Shown: piece by piece, positions 26,234 through 36,417 of the stretch
Layout of the letters: each line of letters opens with the position of its first letter
Position numbering within the stretch: the stretch's first letter is position 1
From: Alphaproteobacteria bacterium
GTDB taxonomy: Bacteria; Pseudomonadota; Alphaproteobacteria; RF32; CAG-239
Assembly: GCA_015062235.1 (NCBI GenBank)
Contig: SUUZ01000010.1
Span: 1-64,000 of the forward strand
DNA: 64,000 bases
Reading direction: 5' to 3'
Program-made: the position numbers and the translations under genes
Notes under the pieces: model-generated
Told to the model about the DNA's origin: nothing
What the model saw: the letters and a program-made list of their open reading frames with translations, nothing else
Databases searched by the model: none

Positions 26234-27964
26234 ATGAAATCTCGTCTATGGTTTGTTTTAATAACATCACTAGTTATTCCATCTATATGCAATGCGCAAG
26301 GTGTGCCTACAGCGGATGTTCCAGGTACAATGCAAGCAGCATCTGAAACTACCGAAACAGTCAAAGGTTCTACTGAAACAGTCGAGCAGGTAAAAACTGG
26401 ACAAAAAACAATGGCCAAAATGGGAGCTGCCAAGAAAAGTGTTTCTGACTTTATTAATAAACAGCGTGATGTCATTCAGAAAAAAATGGAAAAAATAGAA
26501 AAATATAAAGAAAAAATAGAAAAAGCTAAAGAAACAATGGAGGCCTACAAGGATCAAACAGAGCAATATATAAATGATGCTAAAGATAAAGTTAATGATG
26601 CAAAATCGAAAGTTGAAGGCGCAGTTAATACTGCTAAAGAATATAAAGATAAGGCTGAAAATGCTATTGAGACAGCAAAAGGATATGCCGAACAGGCTAA
26701 AGATGTAGCGGAAACAGCTAAAGGAGCCGCAGAAGCCGCTAAAGCTAAGGTTGCGGGGACTATTGATGCCGCTAAAGAAAAAGCAGGTATTTCTGATAAT
26801 GTTGAATCACCAGAAATTAATGACAATGTTACAATGCCAGAAAGCGATATTTCTGCTACAACAAATAAATTGGTTGAAACAACCACCGCGCAGCCAACAC
26901 GCCAAAAAATAGGTGGCGGAGTATCTACTAGTGCCAGTTCTGCTGCGGCTGGTACTGTAGGAAGAGCATCGACCTCTGCAGCAATATTATCAGGTGGTTC
27001 AGCCAGTTTATCTAATCAGGTTGCATCCCCAAGTTCAATTAGTTCTGTAGCCGATTCTACAATAGCTAAGAGTGCATCCTTATCAACAGTAAAGGCTCCT
27101 GTTTCTAAGGCTGTAGAGGGTGAAAATGTAATAGTTTCAAGTGATGGTAATATTGTTAATATAAAGAAAGAGCCAACTAACAGTAAAGATATTGTCGCAA
27201 CAAAGGGAGCTATCAAAGCCCCGCAAGATAGTGATGATAAAATATCAGAAATTTCTGGAAAACAAGCTGTTTTAGATAGTGCTATTAATAATAAAGATAT
27301 TGAAGCTGCAAAAGTTACGTCGCCTACAACTAAAGAAAAAAATCAGCTCAGAGATGCGCAAGCTACTGAAAAAGTTCCACAAATCGAAAAAAATAAAAAT
27401 AGCACTATTAAAAAACCAACACGCAAAACTTTTCAAACTAGCTTCAATCAAAGTACTATTCATAATTCCTACCCATTAGCATTTGCTTCTGCGATGTCTG
27501 TAGATACTGTTGGAAACGAAACTATGGACGGGACTTTGATCGTCCCAATGTCAATATACCTTTTATGTGATGGTCTAAATTATGAAAAAGCTAGTGAGGA
27601 AGGAAAATATGCAGACTGCCTGCAAAAAGCGATTAATATAGGGCAAAGAGATAATAAGGAGGATGCTGGGGGTAAAAAAGAAAGTCAAGATGTTAATCGG
27701 GATATTCAGAATGCATCTGTTGATTATACAGTAGCGTCTTATTTTGACGCAATGAATATCTATAACGAAAGTTTAACATTTAAAAACAACAAATTAGATC
27801 CTGTACTTAATTCGCAAACTGCAGACGTTGATGGCTCGTGGCGTATTGCTAAGGAGATGCACATGGTTTTAGGTACTCGACTTAATATTTTACGTAAATT
27901 GTGGACCAGAGAGTTAGGAGTTGTCGCTTTTTCCGCTTTTATTGCTAGAGATAAGCAAGATTAA
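26234..27964 (+). CDS. Exported coiled-coil protein, first of the VirB5-position block
   Basis: A 576-residue protein with a signal peptide ending around NAQG (residue 22). Residues 50-185 are a Lys/Glu/Ala-rich coiled coil with repeats of the AKEKAE type. Residues 200-390 are Ser/Thr/Lys-rich and probably disordered. The C-terminal 170 residues look folded and contain two cysteines (YLLCDG, YADCLQ) and the helical segment TVASYFDAMNIYNESL. It lies downstream of virB4, where P-type systems have virB5. No VirB5 signature can be proved, so I leave function open: pilus-associated or periplasmic scaffold. Confidence 0.55.
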   Translation: MKSRLWFVLITSLVIPSICNAQGVPTADVPGTMQAASETTETVKGSTETVEQVKTGQKTMAKMGAAKKSVSDFINKQRDVIQKKMEKIEKYKEKIEKAKETMEAYKDQTEQYINDAKDKVNDAKSKVEGAVNTAKEYKDKAENAIETAKGYAEQAKDVAETAKGAAEAAKAKVAGTIDAAKEKAGISDNVESPEINDNVTMPESDISATTNKLVETTTAQPTRQKIGGGVSTSASSAAAGTVGRASTSAAILSGGSASLSNQVASPSSISSVADSTIAKSASLSTVKAPVSKAVEGENVIVSSDGNIVNIKKEPTNSKDIVATKGAIKAPQDSDDKISEISGKQAVLDSAINNKDIEAAKVTSPTTKEKNQLRDAQATEKVPQIEKNKNSTIKKPTRKTFQTSFNQSTIHNSYPLAFASAMSVDTVGNETMDGTLIVPMSIYLLCDGLNYEKASEEGKYADCLQKAINIGQRDNKEDAGGKKESQDVNRDIQNASVDYTVASYFDAMNIYNESLTFKNNKLDPVLNSQTADVDGSWRIAKEMHMVLGTRLNILRKLWTRELGVVAFSAFIARDKQD

Positions 27965-27990
27965 ATTAATAAAGTAAAGGTATGTCAATC

Positions 27991-28611
27991 ATGGTAAGAA
28001 TAATGAAATATATCTGTTTTATTTTTTTAATTAGTACGTTTTTTTGCAATAATTGTTTTGCAGAAAATTTTGATGGTGGAACAGACGTATATGGTAACAT
28101 AATAGTTTCACCAACTTTATCTAAGAGATGCAATATTAGCTCTCATAATCCCGAAATAACTCTAGACTGTATGCATAGACTTGCTTACGATTATCGTTTA
28201 GGTAATTTAAGTTATGGTGATTTTGCTACTTATGAAGAAGAAAAAGGGGCCATAGTTTCCGAGTACGTTACACCTCTTTTACAAAGATTCGTTACTTTAC
28301 TTATAGCGTCTGCAAATCATGAAGATAAAATAGATGCTATGATTTGTGCAGACCCAACAGCATCAGGATGTAGCAATCCAGCTAATGATGTTAATACAGA
28401 ATTGGTTTATAATAATAATTTGGCTTTAGAAAATAGTGTTATGTTACTAGATGCATTAAATGCAAAGCTTTCGACAGCTTATATAAATAATCTTATGCAA
28501 ATACTATATGATGTAGTTCCAATACTAGATATAGATCCAAAAAAAGAAGAAAATTTTGAATTAGCAGGGCCTCCAAATAGCAGTGCATCTGTGCCAACAG
28601 GAGGAGAATAA
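27991..28611 (+). CDS. Exported helical protein of unknown function
   Basis: About 206 residues from ATG 27991, which has AAAGG eight bases upstream; ATG 27982 and ATG 28003 are alternatives. The signal peptide is rich in Phe and ends near CFAEN. The mature part is mainly helical and has at least four cysteines (KRCNI, LDCMH, MICAD, SGCSN), suggesting disulfides in the periplasm. The segment VYNNNLALENSVMLLDAL is of the long-helix type seen in the C-terminus of the preceding protein. The end is Ser/Gly/Pro-rich. I do not recognise a family. Confidence 0.55.
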   Translation: MVRIMKYICFIFLISTFFCNNCFAENFDGGTDVYGNIIVSPTLSKRCNISSHNPEITLDCMHRLAYDYRLGNLSYGDFATYEEEKGAIVSEYVTPLLQRFVTLLIASANHEDKIDAMICADPTASGCSNPANDVNTELVYNNNLALENSVMLLDALNAKLSTAYINNLMQILYDVVPILDIDPKKEENFELAGPPNSSASVPTGGE

Positions 28612-28615
28612 AACG

Positions 28616-29764
28616 ATGAAAAGACTGTTGACATATTTATTTTTACTAGATTTTGTTTTCTATTCAGAGGTATGGGCAGGAACAGACTTTTTGTGTAATG
28701 CTATGGCACAGTCTAATATTTTTCTAAAAAAAGCGGGACAAGTTCAACACGAATATTCATCTATTGCGAGAAAGTATTTATCGCTAAAAGTTTCTCCAGA
28801 TGATTTGTTAGGGGATTCAGGGAGAGCAGCTAAAGAAAAGGCTGAAAAACTTAAGGAAAAAGCAGAAAGTTTGAAAGAAAAAGCTGAAAAGGTCAAAGAA
28901 TTTGCTGAGCAAGCAAAAGAGCGTAAAGAAGAGCTAGAAGCACAAGCTCTTGCCCTAAAAGCAAAAGCTGAAGAGAAAATGGCAGCAGCTCAAGAAGTTA
29001 TAGCAAAGGGGAAAGCTGCTAATGAAGAAGCGTTAAATAAGGCTCGTGAGGCTAGGGAAAAAGCTCAAGCTGTACAAAATAAATTTAATGACATAAAAGA
29101 AAAAGGTGAGGATACTATTACAGAAGATACTGCAAGAACAAAAGAACAAAAAGCTTTGGATATGACAAAAGATGATGAGATAACAGAAATTGTCGAGGTC
29201 GAAAAAGGAACAAAAACGGCTAAAGAATTAGCGCAAGAGCAAGATAATATTTCTTCAAAAATAAAAAGAAATTTATCTTTAGAACATGAAATAGTAGGTA
29301 ATAGCAACAATATATTAATTCAACAAGGAGCTATAAAGCCAATTTTTAATCAAGCGGATGTGATAACCTCTGCGGTATCTATGGCAGAAGAAACAATAGT
29401 CATTCCAGAAGAGCAAGTAGTAGAAGTAATATCTCCGCTTGAAGATATAAATTCTGTCTCTGTAACAGCTGATGAGGTTATGGCGTTAGCAAAAAATAAG
29501 AAAGAGACAGAAAATAATAAACAAGAAATAAAAAGTAACATAAATATTGAAGAGCAGTTGTTGCAAGCAACAAGCAAAATAAAGTCAAACAATAAAAAGA
29601 TAAAAGACATTAACAAAGTTAAAATAATCGATGAAAAACTTGAAATGTCAAAACGACAAACGGTTAAGCAATTACAATCAGTAGATTCAGTAGAAATAAA
29701 AACTGATATGCCAGAGGCAAAAAAGGCTGTTATCAAGGGGGGAGAAGATGAAGAACAAATTTAA
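28616..29764 (+). CDS. Exported coiled-coil protein with heptad repeats
   Basis: A 382-residue protein from ATG 28616, set by AGGAGGAG upstream; the longer frame from 28583 overlaps the previous gene without a ribosome site. The signal peptide ends near VWAG. From about residue 68 a run of near-perfect heptads (EKAEKLK, EKAESLK, EKAEKVK) starts a coiled coil or single alpha-helix to about residue 170. The rest is acidic, rich in Lys, Glu, Ile and Asn, with low predicted structure. A short N-terminal part with LCNAMAQSNIFLKKAGQ may be the functional head. It overlaps the next gene by 17 nt. Confidence 0.55.
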   Translation: MKRLLTYLFLLDFVFYSEVWAGTDFLCNAMAQSNIFLKKAGQVQHEYSSIARKYLSLKVSPDDLLGDSGRAAKEKAEKLKEKAESLKEKAEKVKEFAEQAKERKEELEAQALALKAKAEEKMAAAQEVIAKGKAANEEALNKAREAREKAQAVQNKFNDIKEKGEDTITEDTARTKEQKALDMTKDDEITEIVEVEKGTKTAKELAQEQDNISSKIKRNLSLEHEIVGNSNNILIQQGAIKPIFNQADVITSAVSMAEETIVIPEEQVVEVISPLEDINSVSVTADEVMALAKNKKETENNKQEIKSNINIEEQLLQATSKIKSNNKKIKDINKVKIIDEKLEMSKRQTVKQLQSVDSVEIKTDMPEAKKAVIKGGEDEEQI

Positions 29765-30287
29765 TATATTTATTTCCATACTTCTTGGGTTTTGCCTCTA
29801 CGCAGGCTTATCGAAAGCTGCAGAAATAAAAGTCCAAGGAGATCCAGAACTTATTTGGCTTACACCATTAGGAAAAGAAGATATCGAAAATACGGCATAT
29901 AATCGTTGTAATTTCATTCGAGTAATGAAACCTGGAATAGATAAAGTCAATGAAACAACAAAAAATACCTATGATGTTTTGTCAAATTACATATCAAATT
30001 TGTATGCTCAATCAATAAAGATATCTGCTTATGTTGATGCGGAAGAAAAAAAAGATGATCCTGATGTAGATCTAACAGATGAGAAAATTTTGATAGATGA
30101 ACTTATTACTCGAAGATTAGGTAATATTGCGCGTCGTATAAATATAATTAATTCTTTCGAAGCAGGAATGGCTGTTTTATCCAATTTATTAATAATAGAT
30201 AGTATGCCGAACAACACATATGAAACATTTCGTACTCTAAATAATGGTCAATATGAATATGTTAGTGACTGTAGCGTACTTAAATGA
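29748..30287 (+). CDS. Exported helical protein of unknown function
   Basis: A 179-residue protein with a signal peptide ending near SKAAE. The mature part is helical with two cysteines (YNRCNF and YVSDCS at the end). It contains YDVLSNYISNLYAQSIKI and a second helical region with RRLGNIARRINI. Size and helical content would suit a minor VirB5-like protein, but this is only by position. Ribosome site GGGGGAG, inside the end of the previous gene. Confidence 0.55.
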   Translation: MKNKFNIFISILLGFCLYAGLSKAAEIKVQGDPELIWLTPLGKEDIENTAYNRCNFIRVMKPGIDKVNETTKNTYDVLSNYISNLYAQSIKISAYVDAEEKKDDPDVDLTDEKILIDELITRRLGNIARRINIINSFEAGMAVLSNLLIIDSMPNNTYETFRTLNNGQYEYVSDCSVLK

Positions 30288-30302
30288 TAAGGACAGGAAA
30301 GC

Positions 30303-31709
30303 ATGATGTTGTATTTATCTCGTTTTAGTTTTTTTATGATTATTTTTGCTTCTATTATTCTAGGAGCAACTGATATTTATGCTCAAAATGTTGCAAAAAT
30401 GGATATTAGTAAAACAGGCGGCAAGTTTTCTGTTTGGGTACAAAAACAAGTTAGCAATTTTCAAGATACCATGTCTCAAATTAGTGAATCACAGTTTGCT
30501 ACATTTATTGGTGATGGTATTAAAGCAGCAAAACAAGGTATTGCTTATGCTAAGGAACAATATGACGCTGCAATGAAGTTCTATAATGATACTAAAAATG
30601 CCGTTTTAAATTCAACCGAATATAAAATAGCAATGCTTTCTAAAGAAATAGCTGAAGAATCTAAAAAGTTAAAAGATTTAGAAGAAGAACGAGAGAAAGC
30701 TATGTCCGAGCTTAAAAAAACAACAGAGCTTGAGCGTATCAATTTAGAAGAAAAAGTTAAGATTGCTCAAGAAAACTTCAATACGAGTGTTGAAATTTTT
30801 CAGACAGAGCTTAAGGAACTAGAAAATCAAGGCGAAGATAGCGAAGCTTATAAAGCAAAAGAAACGGAAATTGCATCATTTAAAGCAGAGCAAGAAGCTT
30901 CAATAGCGGCGCTAGCTAGCGAAATTGAAGCTTTGGAGGTTAGCAAAAAATCTGAAACCGAAGCTATAGCCACTCAATTTGCAGAAGATATTTATGAACA
31001 AGGGCAAGTTATTGCTGATTTGACCATGCAAATGCAAGAGCTAATTGAGCAAGATAAGAACGAAAAAGGCGAACAAACTACAGATTCAAAACAAGCCACA
31101 AAAGAAGCAGTTGAAGATTTTTCTTTTAAAAAAGATGAATTTGTTACTTTAGAAATGCGTGGAAAAAGAGAAAAAAAGGTTCAACAAAAATTCAAAATGT
31201 CAGCTTTAGACAGTATTAATAAAATAGCAAAAAGATCCAGTACCATTGAAAGCACAAAAGAAGAACAAGAGCAAGTAACAAGTGTGCATGAAACTTTGAA
31301 TGGTAAATCAGAGGTATTGCAAGGGGCTATCCAACAAACATCTGCTCAACTTGCAGTTTTGTATTCTCATATGGTAACAGAATTAGCTACGCTTCGTACA
31401 ACGGCAACAATATTATTAAATAAAGAAGAAGCTTATAGAGCAGATACAGAAATAAAAACTTTAATAGATATTTGTGACTATGAAGAAGAGGATAAACCAG
31501 GGAATTTAGTGGATAGTGTAAAAGGTGCGGTTAGTAATGTTCAAAACAAGGTAGGTCAAGCTGTCTCAACTGCTCAAAATGTCAAGCAAAATATAGAGCA
31601 AAAAGTTAATGATGTTCAAGAGATAACAGAAGGTGTAACAAGTGCTGTTGATAGTGTTAAAGATGCTATGGGTACAGATAGCACAGGACTTGAAGGCATG
31701 GGTTTATAA
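30303..31709 (+). CDS. Exported coiled-coil protein, possible VirB5-like
   Basis: A 468-residue protein with a signal peptide to about residue 27 (IYAQN). It begins with a helical segment FSVWVQKQVSNFQDTMSQ and continues with AKEQYDAAMKFYNDTKNA, similar in layout to the N-terminus of VirB5/TrbJ proteins. Residues 110-260 are a strong coiled coil of Glu and Lys. The C-terminal region has DICDYEEEDKP and ends in an amphipathic repeat with VSTAQNVKQNIEQKV. Ribosome site AGGA. Of the six exported proteins, this and the next are the best candidates for a VirB5 role; that is inference. Confidence 0.52.
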   Translation: MMLYLSRFSFFMIIFASIILGATDIYAQNVAKMDISKTGGKFSVWVQKQVSNFQDTMSQISESQFATFIGDGIKAAKQGIAYAKEQYDAAMKFYNDTKNAVLNSTEYKIAMLSKEIAEESKKLKDLEEEREKAMSELKKTTELERINLEEKVKIAQENFNTSVEIFQTELKELENQGEDSEAYKAKETEIASFKAEQEASIAALASEIEALEVSKKSETEAIATQFAEDIYEQGQVIADLTMQMQELIEQDKNEKGEQTTDSKQATKEAVEDFSFKKDEFVTLEMRGKREKKVQQKFKMSALDSINKIAKRSSTIESTKEEQEQVTSVHETLNGKSEVLQGAIQQTSAQLAVLYSHMVTELATLRTTATILLNKEEAYRADTEIKTLIDICDYEEEDKPGNLVDSVKGAVSNVQNKVGQAVSTAQNVKQNIEQKVNDVQEITEGVTSAVDSVKDAMGTDSTGLEGMGL

Positions 31710-31717
31710 GGAGAAAA

Positions 31718-34700
31718 ATGATGAAAAAATTTATTGTAGCTTTTTTTCTCTTAAATATGGTAACTAATTCCTATGCACAAGCTCCTTGGGATTTAGCTTA
31801 TCACGCAATACCAGCTGTCCCAACTATTGATATCTCTGAAGAAATAGCTCAAATTGCGGCTAACGCTCAGAGTGCAATAAATCAGTCTAAAAAGATTTTG
31901 ATGACAGCAAAGACTGATGTTACTAATTTACAGTCTGCAGTTATGTCAACATATAACAATATTAAAAGCGGTGCCATTTTAGGGGCTACAGGTAATCCTA
32001 GCCAAGCTACAACAAGCTTCTGTGGTGAGCCGTTAAAAGATGCTAAAGTAAAAAAGATTGCCAAAAAATTTAGAAAAGTTTTTTTTACAAAAAAATCAAA
32101 TTTACTTGAAGATGGTAAAAAAGCTAAAGAAAGACGCGAAAAATTTTATATGGACAATCTCTATATAATATATGCAACGCTTGGAATTTTACAACAAGAA
32201 CTCGAAACAGATATTAAACCAAAGTTAGAAGAGGCAAAGTCTTGTGCCGAAGGAAAATGTAAAAACAGTCCAGCAATGCCTTCATCAGAAGAGGGTGGTA
32301 ACAACGAAGTTATTTATACCTATGGAGAGCTACTCAATATTTTTGATAGTTTCGTTCGTCATTGGGAAAATATTGTTGCGTTAAAAGCTCGTTTGATGGC
32401 AATATCGGCTATGCCTGTTGTTGATTTTGTGGTTGATGAAGCAGCGGCAGCTAAAAAAACATCATTAAATATTTTAGAGGGGCATTATATCTTACAAAGC
32501 TCAGAAGCACTTGCTTTTGCTCAGTTATCATATAAAAAGACGATAGATACTTCACTAGCAAATGTTGAAGCATCGATTTCTAGCAGCAAAACAGAGGCTA
32601 TGGAACTAGTTTCGGATACCGTACAATTTGTTTCACCTGCAATGGATGAGGAAGAGCACCCTCTTGCTGCAGTACAAGATAAATTAGAGGCTGTTGTTGA
32701 TTTAACTGAAACAGAAGGTGTTGTGAATGAAGCTGTTGAAGTTCATAATATGATTAAAGAGCTTCGTTCATATCGTGAAACAGCAGAAGGTTTTAAAAGA
32801 ATACAAGATGATTACCGAAAAGCGCTAGAGAAATTACAATATTCCGAACAATGTGCTATAAAATATTTAGGAAAATATTTTTCTAATCCTGTAAAGACAT
32901 GGTCTGGCGTCAGTTTAGGTAAAAATGTTCAAAAGCATGACTTACGCAAAGGTATTTCAGGTTGGGCTGTTGAGGCTTTTGAAACAGTTAAAGCTGCTGA
33001 AACGTCTACAATAACTACGGATGATGTTGCTCAAAATTCAATGACTCAAGAAGAACTTGATAATCTTAGTGATGATCCTGATTTTTCCAAAGCAGAAAAA
33101 GCTGGACAGCAAAGTAAATCAAGTTTGAGCAAAAGCAAACAGGAACAGAACCAAGAGGAAAACCGTAAATCATCTTTACAAGCATGGCAGATTGGAGCTG
33201 AAGCCGCAAAAATGTTAGGAAATAATGCGTCTTCATGGGGAAGTCCATCAAACAAACAAATGGTCTGGACAGATACCAAGAATTTTTATCGTGAATATCT
33301 TCGTAGGAAATATGAAAATATTAGAATATATCTTAAATCATACACCCGTAATGATATTTTAGCCTTAGTTGTGGCTAAACTTAAAGGTGAAGATCAAAAT
33401 ATTGCTGATACCAAATACCAAAAAGAGCTTGCTAAAATTAACGCTGAAACAGATGAGCAGCTAAATAATGTTGTCAAACAAGCAAGTGCCTCAATAAAAC
33501 AAAAATTACAAAATTCGAATAATGCCATAACATCTCTACAAAAACAGAGAGCAGCACTGGTTGCTAAAATGGATAAGGTTAGCTCTTCAATGAAAGATAA
33601 TCAAAATAAAGTGGCAGACATTAGAGCTGTTGCTGAAGAAAAGTCATTTCAGCAAATTGATAATGCCTTAAATGCTAAAATTGTGTTTCCATCAGCCTCT
33701 ACAAGCGTAAGTAAGGTTATAGGAGCAGATGGCATGAAGTCTCAAGTTGTTGCCGATAAACAAGTTTCTGAAGATAGTAGTGAAGTAAAAAAGCTAGAAC
33801 GTAAAATAAAAGATGATGAAAATGAGCTTAAAGCCCTACAAGCAAAATTAGACAAGCTAGATAATGATATTGCTATTGCAAAGCTAAATGAACAAGAAAG
33901 TGGAGCAACAGCTTTCAATGAAAGTGCAACTATTGCAGAAAAGTTAAAAACAGCTCTAGCAAAACAGTTAACGCAAAAATCTGATAGTTTCAGTGGAGAT
34001 GTTAAAAAAAATCTTGAGATAATTTTGCAAGAAAGTGCAAAAAATAATCCACTGATAAATCCTGTTGCTATGATGGCTATAGCGATGGAGGCTGCAGATG
34101 TATCGCTCAATGCATTGTATAAAAAGGTAGATGCTATTCTTGACAGGGGATATGGTCAAATGTTAGCAATGGGAGATAAATTATACTCACAATCATCTCA
34201 TCAGCAACTTATAGATATTCATAATCAGATGATTGCACAAATTAAGGCTTTAACATTGACCTATAATGCTATCGGACTTCTTAAAGTTGAAGGAATAGTT
34301 GTTTATGCCAAATTACTTACAGCAGACACATCTCCAGAAACAGAAGGCTTTTTTGTAGGGGCGACAGCAAAAGCTCGAGATATGAAAGCACCGTATGGTT
34401 TGCCAAATTTTGATTTACCACCAGTACGAGAAGTATTTCATTTTGATGCTACTGATTATAAAAATGTTAAACCACAAGTTTCTGGAAAAACTTCTGGACG
34501 TGCTATTAGTGCTTCAGATTTTCTAAATTTTGGTGGTGATATCCCTGCGATTTGGCAGTATATTTTAAAAGATAATGCATTTATTGAAAGTAAATACAAT
34601 CTTAAAAAGGCTCTAAGTTCAGGATGTGAAAATGTAGCATTCTCTCGAGGAGGTATAATGCCATGTGTTGTAGGTAATTCATCGGTGGTGTTAGATATCA

Positions 34701-35542
34701 ATGGAGATGGCGAATATCTTACAAGAAATGATATATCTGCAGCATCTTTACCTAAATGTTTACTTGTTACAACCAAAAAGGGTAAACCTCATCACACTTT
34801 TTGGGATACAAAAGTCAAACTGTCAGGAAATTCTACAGCTATTTTAGGTAATAAAGATGAGCCCGCTCCTCAAAATTGTCAGTATAGTGAACTTGGTATG
34901 CTTTTAGAAGCGGATGAAAATAATAATCTTGCTTTCAAAGAAAGAGCTGCAGAAGTGTATAATTTGTTACTAAAGAATGAGGATAGCAAAAAATTAAGTG
35001 ATAAGCAGAAAAATAAAATAGCAGCAGCACAACACGCTATTCTTTCTCGAAACCAAATAGGTGATTTCTTAAAACAGGTTGAAAATGAAAAACTGATGCG
35101 CCAAAATCTTGAGGAGTACAAAGAAAAATATGAAGCTCAAATGAAAAAACTTAAAGAGCGGTTAAAAGAGTATGGTTTTGAGCCTGCAAAAAGTTTTGAT
35201 TTGATTAATGATAGTGATTTTAAATTAGCTGAAAACAAACTCAAAGCTATAAAAAAAGAGAAAATATCTAGTGCTAAACAAAAAGTGTCTGCGACAGATA
35301 CCAAAGATAATGAGTTAGCTATGGAAAAAGCTGGTGTATATAATAAAGTAATGGGTATTATGTTAAAAGATTCAGATAGTTTAATGGAGGTTTCCATACT
35401 TGATTCAGATGATAATGATATCGAGGGGCGTTTCAAAAAAGCTAAAGCAGATAAGAGTGTTGTAGATAAGTATAAAAAAGGTTTAAAAGACGCCATTGAT
35501 GATTATAATGACATTGAAGAGCCATATTGTGCAAATTACTAG
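31718..35542 (+). CDS. Very large exported coiled-coil protein, possible VirB5-like head
   Basis: A 1274-residue protein. The signal peptide ends at about residue 20 (SYAQA). The N-terminal helices (EEIAQIAANAQSAINQSKK) resemble VirB5/TrbJ openings. Several coiled coils follow, strongest at about residues 560-760. A more globular part at about 880-1070 includes a calcium-loop-like DINGDGEYLTRND starting at Asp993. A final coiled coil ends in a Cys (PYCANY). Ribosome site AAGGAG. It is the last gene before virB8a. Its size is unlike any VirB5 I know. A periplasmic scaffold or an exported adhesin-like appendage protein is possible. Confidence 0.55.
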   Translation: MMKKFIVAFFLLNMVTNSYAQAPWDLAYHAIPAVPTIDISEEIAQIAANAQSAINQSKKILMTAKTDVTNLQSAVMSTYNNIKSGAILGATGNPSQATTSFCGEPLKDAKVKKIAKKFRKVFFTKKSNLLEDGKKAKERREKFYMDNLYIIYATLGILQQELETDIKPKLEEAKSCAEGKCKNSPAMPSSEEGGNNEVIYTYGELLNIFDSFVRHWENIVALKARLMAISAMPVVDFVVDEAAAAKKTSLNILEGHYILQSSEALAFAQLSYKKTIDTSLANVEASISSSKTEAMELVSDTVQFVSPAMDEEEHPLAAVQDKLEAVVDLTETEGVVNEAVEVHNMIKELRSYRETAEGFKRIQDDYRKALEKLQYSEQCAIKYLGKYFSNPVKTWSGVSLGKNVQKHDLRKGISGWAVEAFETVKAAETSTITTDDVAQNSMTQEELDNLSDDPDFSKAEKAGQQSKSSLSKSKQEQNQEENRKSSLQAWQIGAEAAKMLGNNASSWGSPSNKQMVWTDTKNFYREYLRRKYENIRIYLKSYTRNDILALVVAKLKGEDQNIADTKYQKELAKINAETDEQLNNVVKQASASIKQKLQNSNNAITSLQKQRAALVAKMDKVSSSMKDNQNKVADIRAVAEEKSFQQIDNALNAKIVFPSASTSVSKVIGADGMKSQVVADKQVSEDSSEVKKLERKIKDDENELKALQAKLDKLDNDIAIAKLNEQESGATAFNESATIAEKLKTALAKQLTQKSDSFSGDVKKNLEIILQESAKNNPLINPVAMMAIAMEAADVSLNALYKKVDAILDRGYGQMLAMGDKLYSQSSHQQLIDIHNQMIAQIKALTLTYNAIGLLKVEGIVVYAKLLTADTSPETEGFFVGATAKARDMKAPYGLPNFDLPPVREVFHFDATDYKNVKPQVSGKTSGRAISASDFLNFGGDIPAIWQYILKDNAFIESKYNLKKALSSGCENVAFSRGGIMPCVVGNSSVVLDINGDGEYLTRNDISAASLPKCLLVTTKKGKPHHTFWDTKVKLSGNSTAILGNKDEPAPQNCQYSELGMLLEADENNNLAFKERAAEVYNLLLKNEDSKKLSDKQKNKIAAAQHAILSRNQIGDFLKQVENEKLMRQNLEEYKEKYEAQMKKLKERLKEYGFEPAKSFDLINDSDFKLAENKLKAIKKEKISSAKQKVSATDTKDNELAMEKAGVYNKVMGIMLKDSDSLMEVSILDSDDNDIEGRFKKAKADKSVVDKYKKGLKDAIDDYNDIEEPYCANY

Positions 35543-35560
35543 TCTTATAAGGTATTGATT

Positions 35561-36316
35561 ATGGATTCTAAACTGGTTGAAAATGGAAATAGAACATTAG
35601 CTATTGAGGGCGGCGGTCAAGCTCCTCAGTATATCAATCAACTAGAAGAAGAACGTAGTGGATTTCGCAAAACATATTATTTATGGATTTCACGTTTTTT
35701 TATTCTTACCGCAACAGTATCAATGTTATTTTTGGTTCTGGCATCATTATCTTTGTTTCGTTTAGCTCCTATGGTTTCTGTAGAGCCCTTTTTATTGATA
35801 AATCAAAGTGAATCTGAAAATATCGTCCGAAACGAAGCTATTGCCAAAGATATGGCATCAAAAGATAAGCTTTTAGAAATGTTTATCCGTCAGTATGTTA
35901 TCATTCGTAATACGATAATCAATGATCCTATAGAAATGCGTACGCGTTGGATGGGTGGCGGAATGCTTAATTATTTATCTTCTCCAGAAGTGTACAATGA
36001 ATTTGGACGAGCAACAAAGGCTATTTGGGAAACAATTTTCAAGCAAGTTTTAGTTCGTGAAGTAGAAATTATATCTGCGACTAGACAAGGAGGTAATCGC
36101 TCTGCTGTGTGGAAAGTTGATTTTAAAACATATGATTTGTACAACGAACAAAGCAAAACACAAGCTCAGCAAGAAACAACATTACGAGTTCGTTATTGGA
36201 CAGCCTCAATTACTGCATATTTTATTCCAGAAAGAGGATTTGTACTTCCTCGTTTAGTAAATCCTTTGGGTTTTACAGTCACTCGTTTTTCACAAACTGA
36301 AGTGGAAATATTCTAA
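35561..36316 (+). CDS. virB8: VirB8-like T4SS inner-membrane protein, copy a
   Basis: A 251-residue bitopic protein that in T4SS machines links the inner-membrane ATPase complex to the core. I use ATG 35561 with AAGG upstream; a TTG at 35555 is less likely. A cytoplasmic tail is followed by one membrane helix (about residues 43-66) and a periplasmic VirB8 domain. This domain has EPFLLINQ, RQYVIIRNTI, YWTASI and the typical end motif NPLGFTVTRF. A second, divergent copy lies two genes downstream, with the VirB7 lipoprotein between them. Confidence 0.85.
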   Translation: MDSKLVENGNRTLAIEGGGQAPQYINQLEEERSGFRKTYYLWISRFFILTATVSMLFLVLASLSLFRLAPMVSVEPFLLINQSESENIVRNEAIAKDMASKDKLLEMFIRQYVIIRNTIINDPIEMRTRWMGGGMLNYLSSPEVYNEFGRATKAIWETIFKQVLVREVEIISATRQGGNRSAVWKVDFKTYDLYNEQSKTQAQQETTLRVRYWTASITAYFIPERGFVLPRLVNPLGFTVTRFSQTEVEIF

Positions 36317-36417
36317 TTTGTTGATAAGTATACTTAAGCTGTTAGACATTTGTAATAAAACAGTATAACTTCATACTATCTATAATACTATTTGAACCTA
36401 AAAGAAGGGTTGGTCTT

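Noticed and set aside
36317..36417. TATAAT at 36381 as a strong promoter before virB7.
   Set aside because: No -35 at 16-18 bp spacing and no extended -10; the genes could be read through from virB8a.
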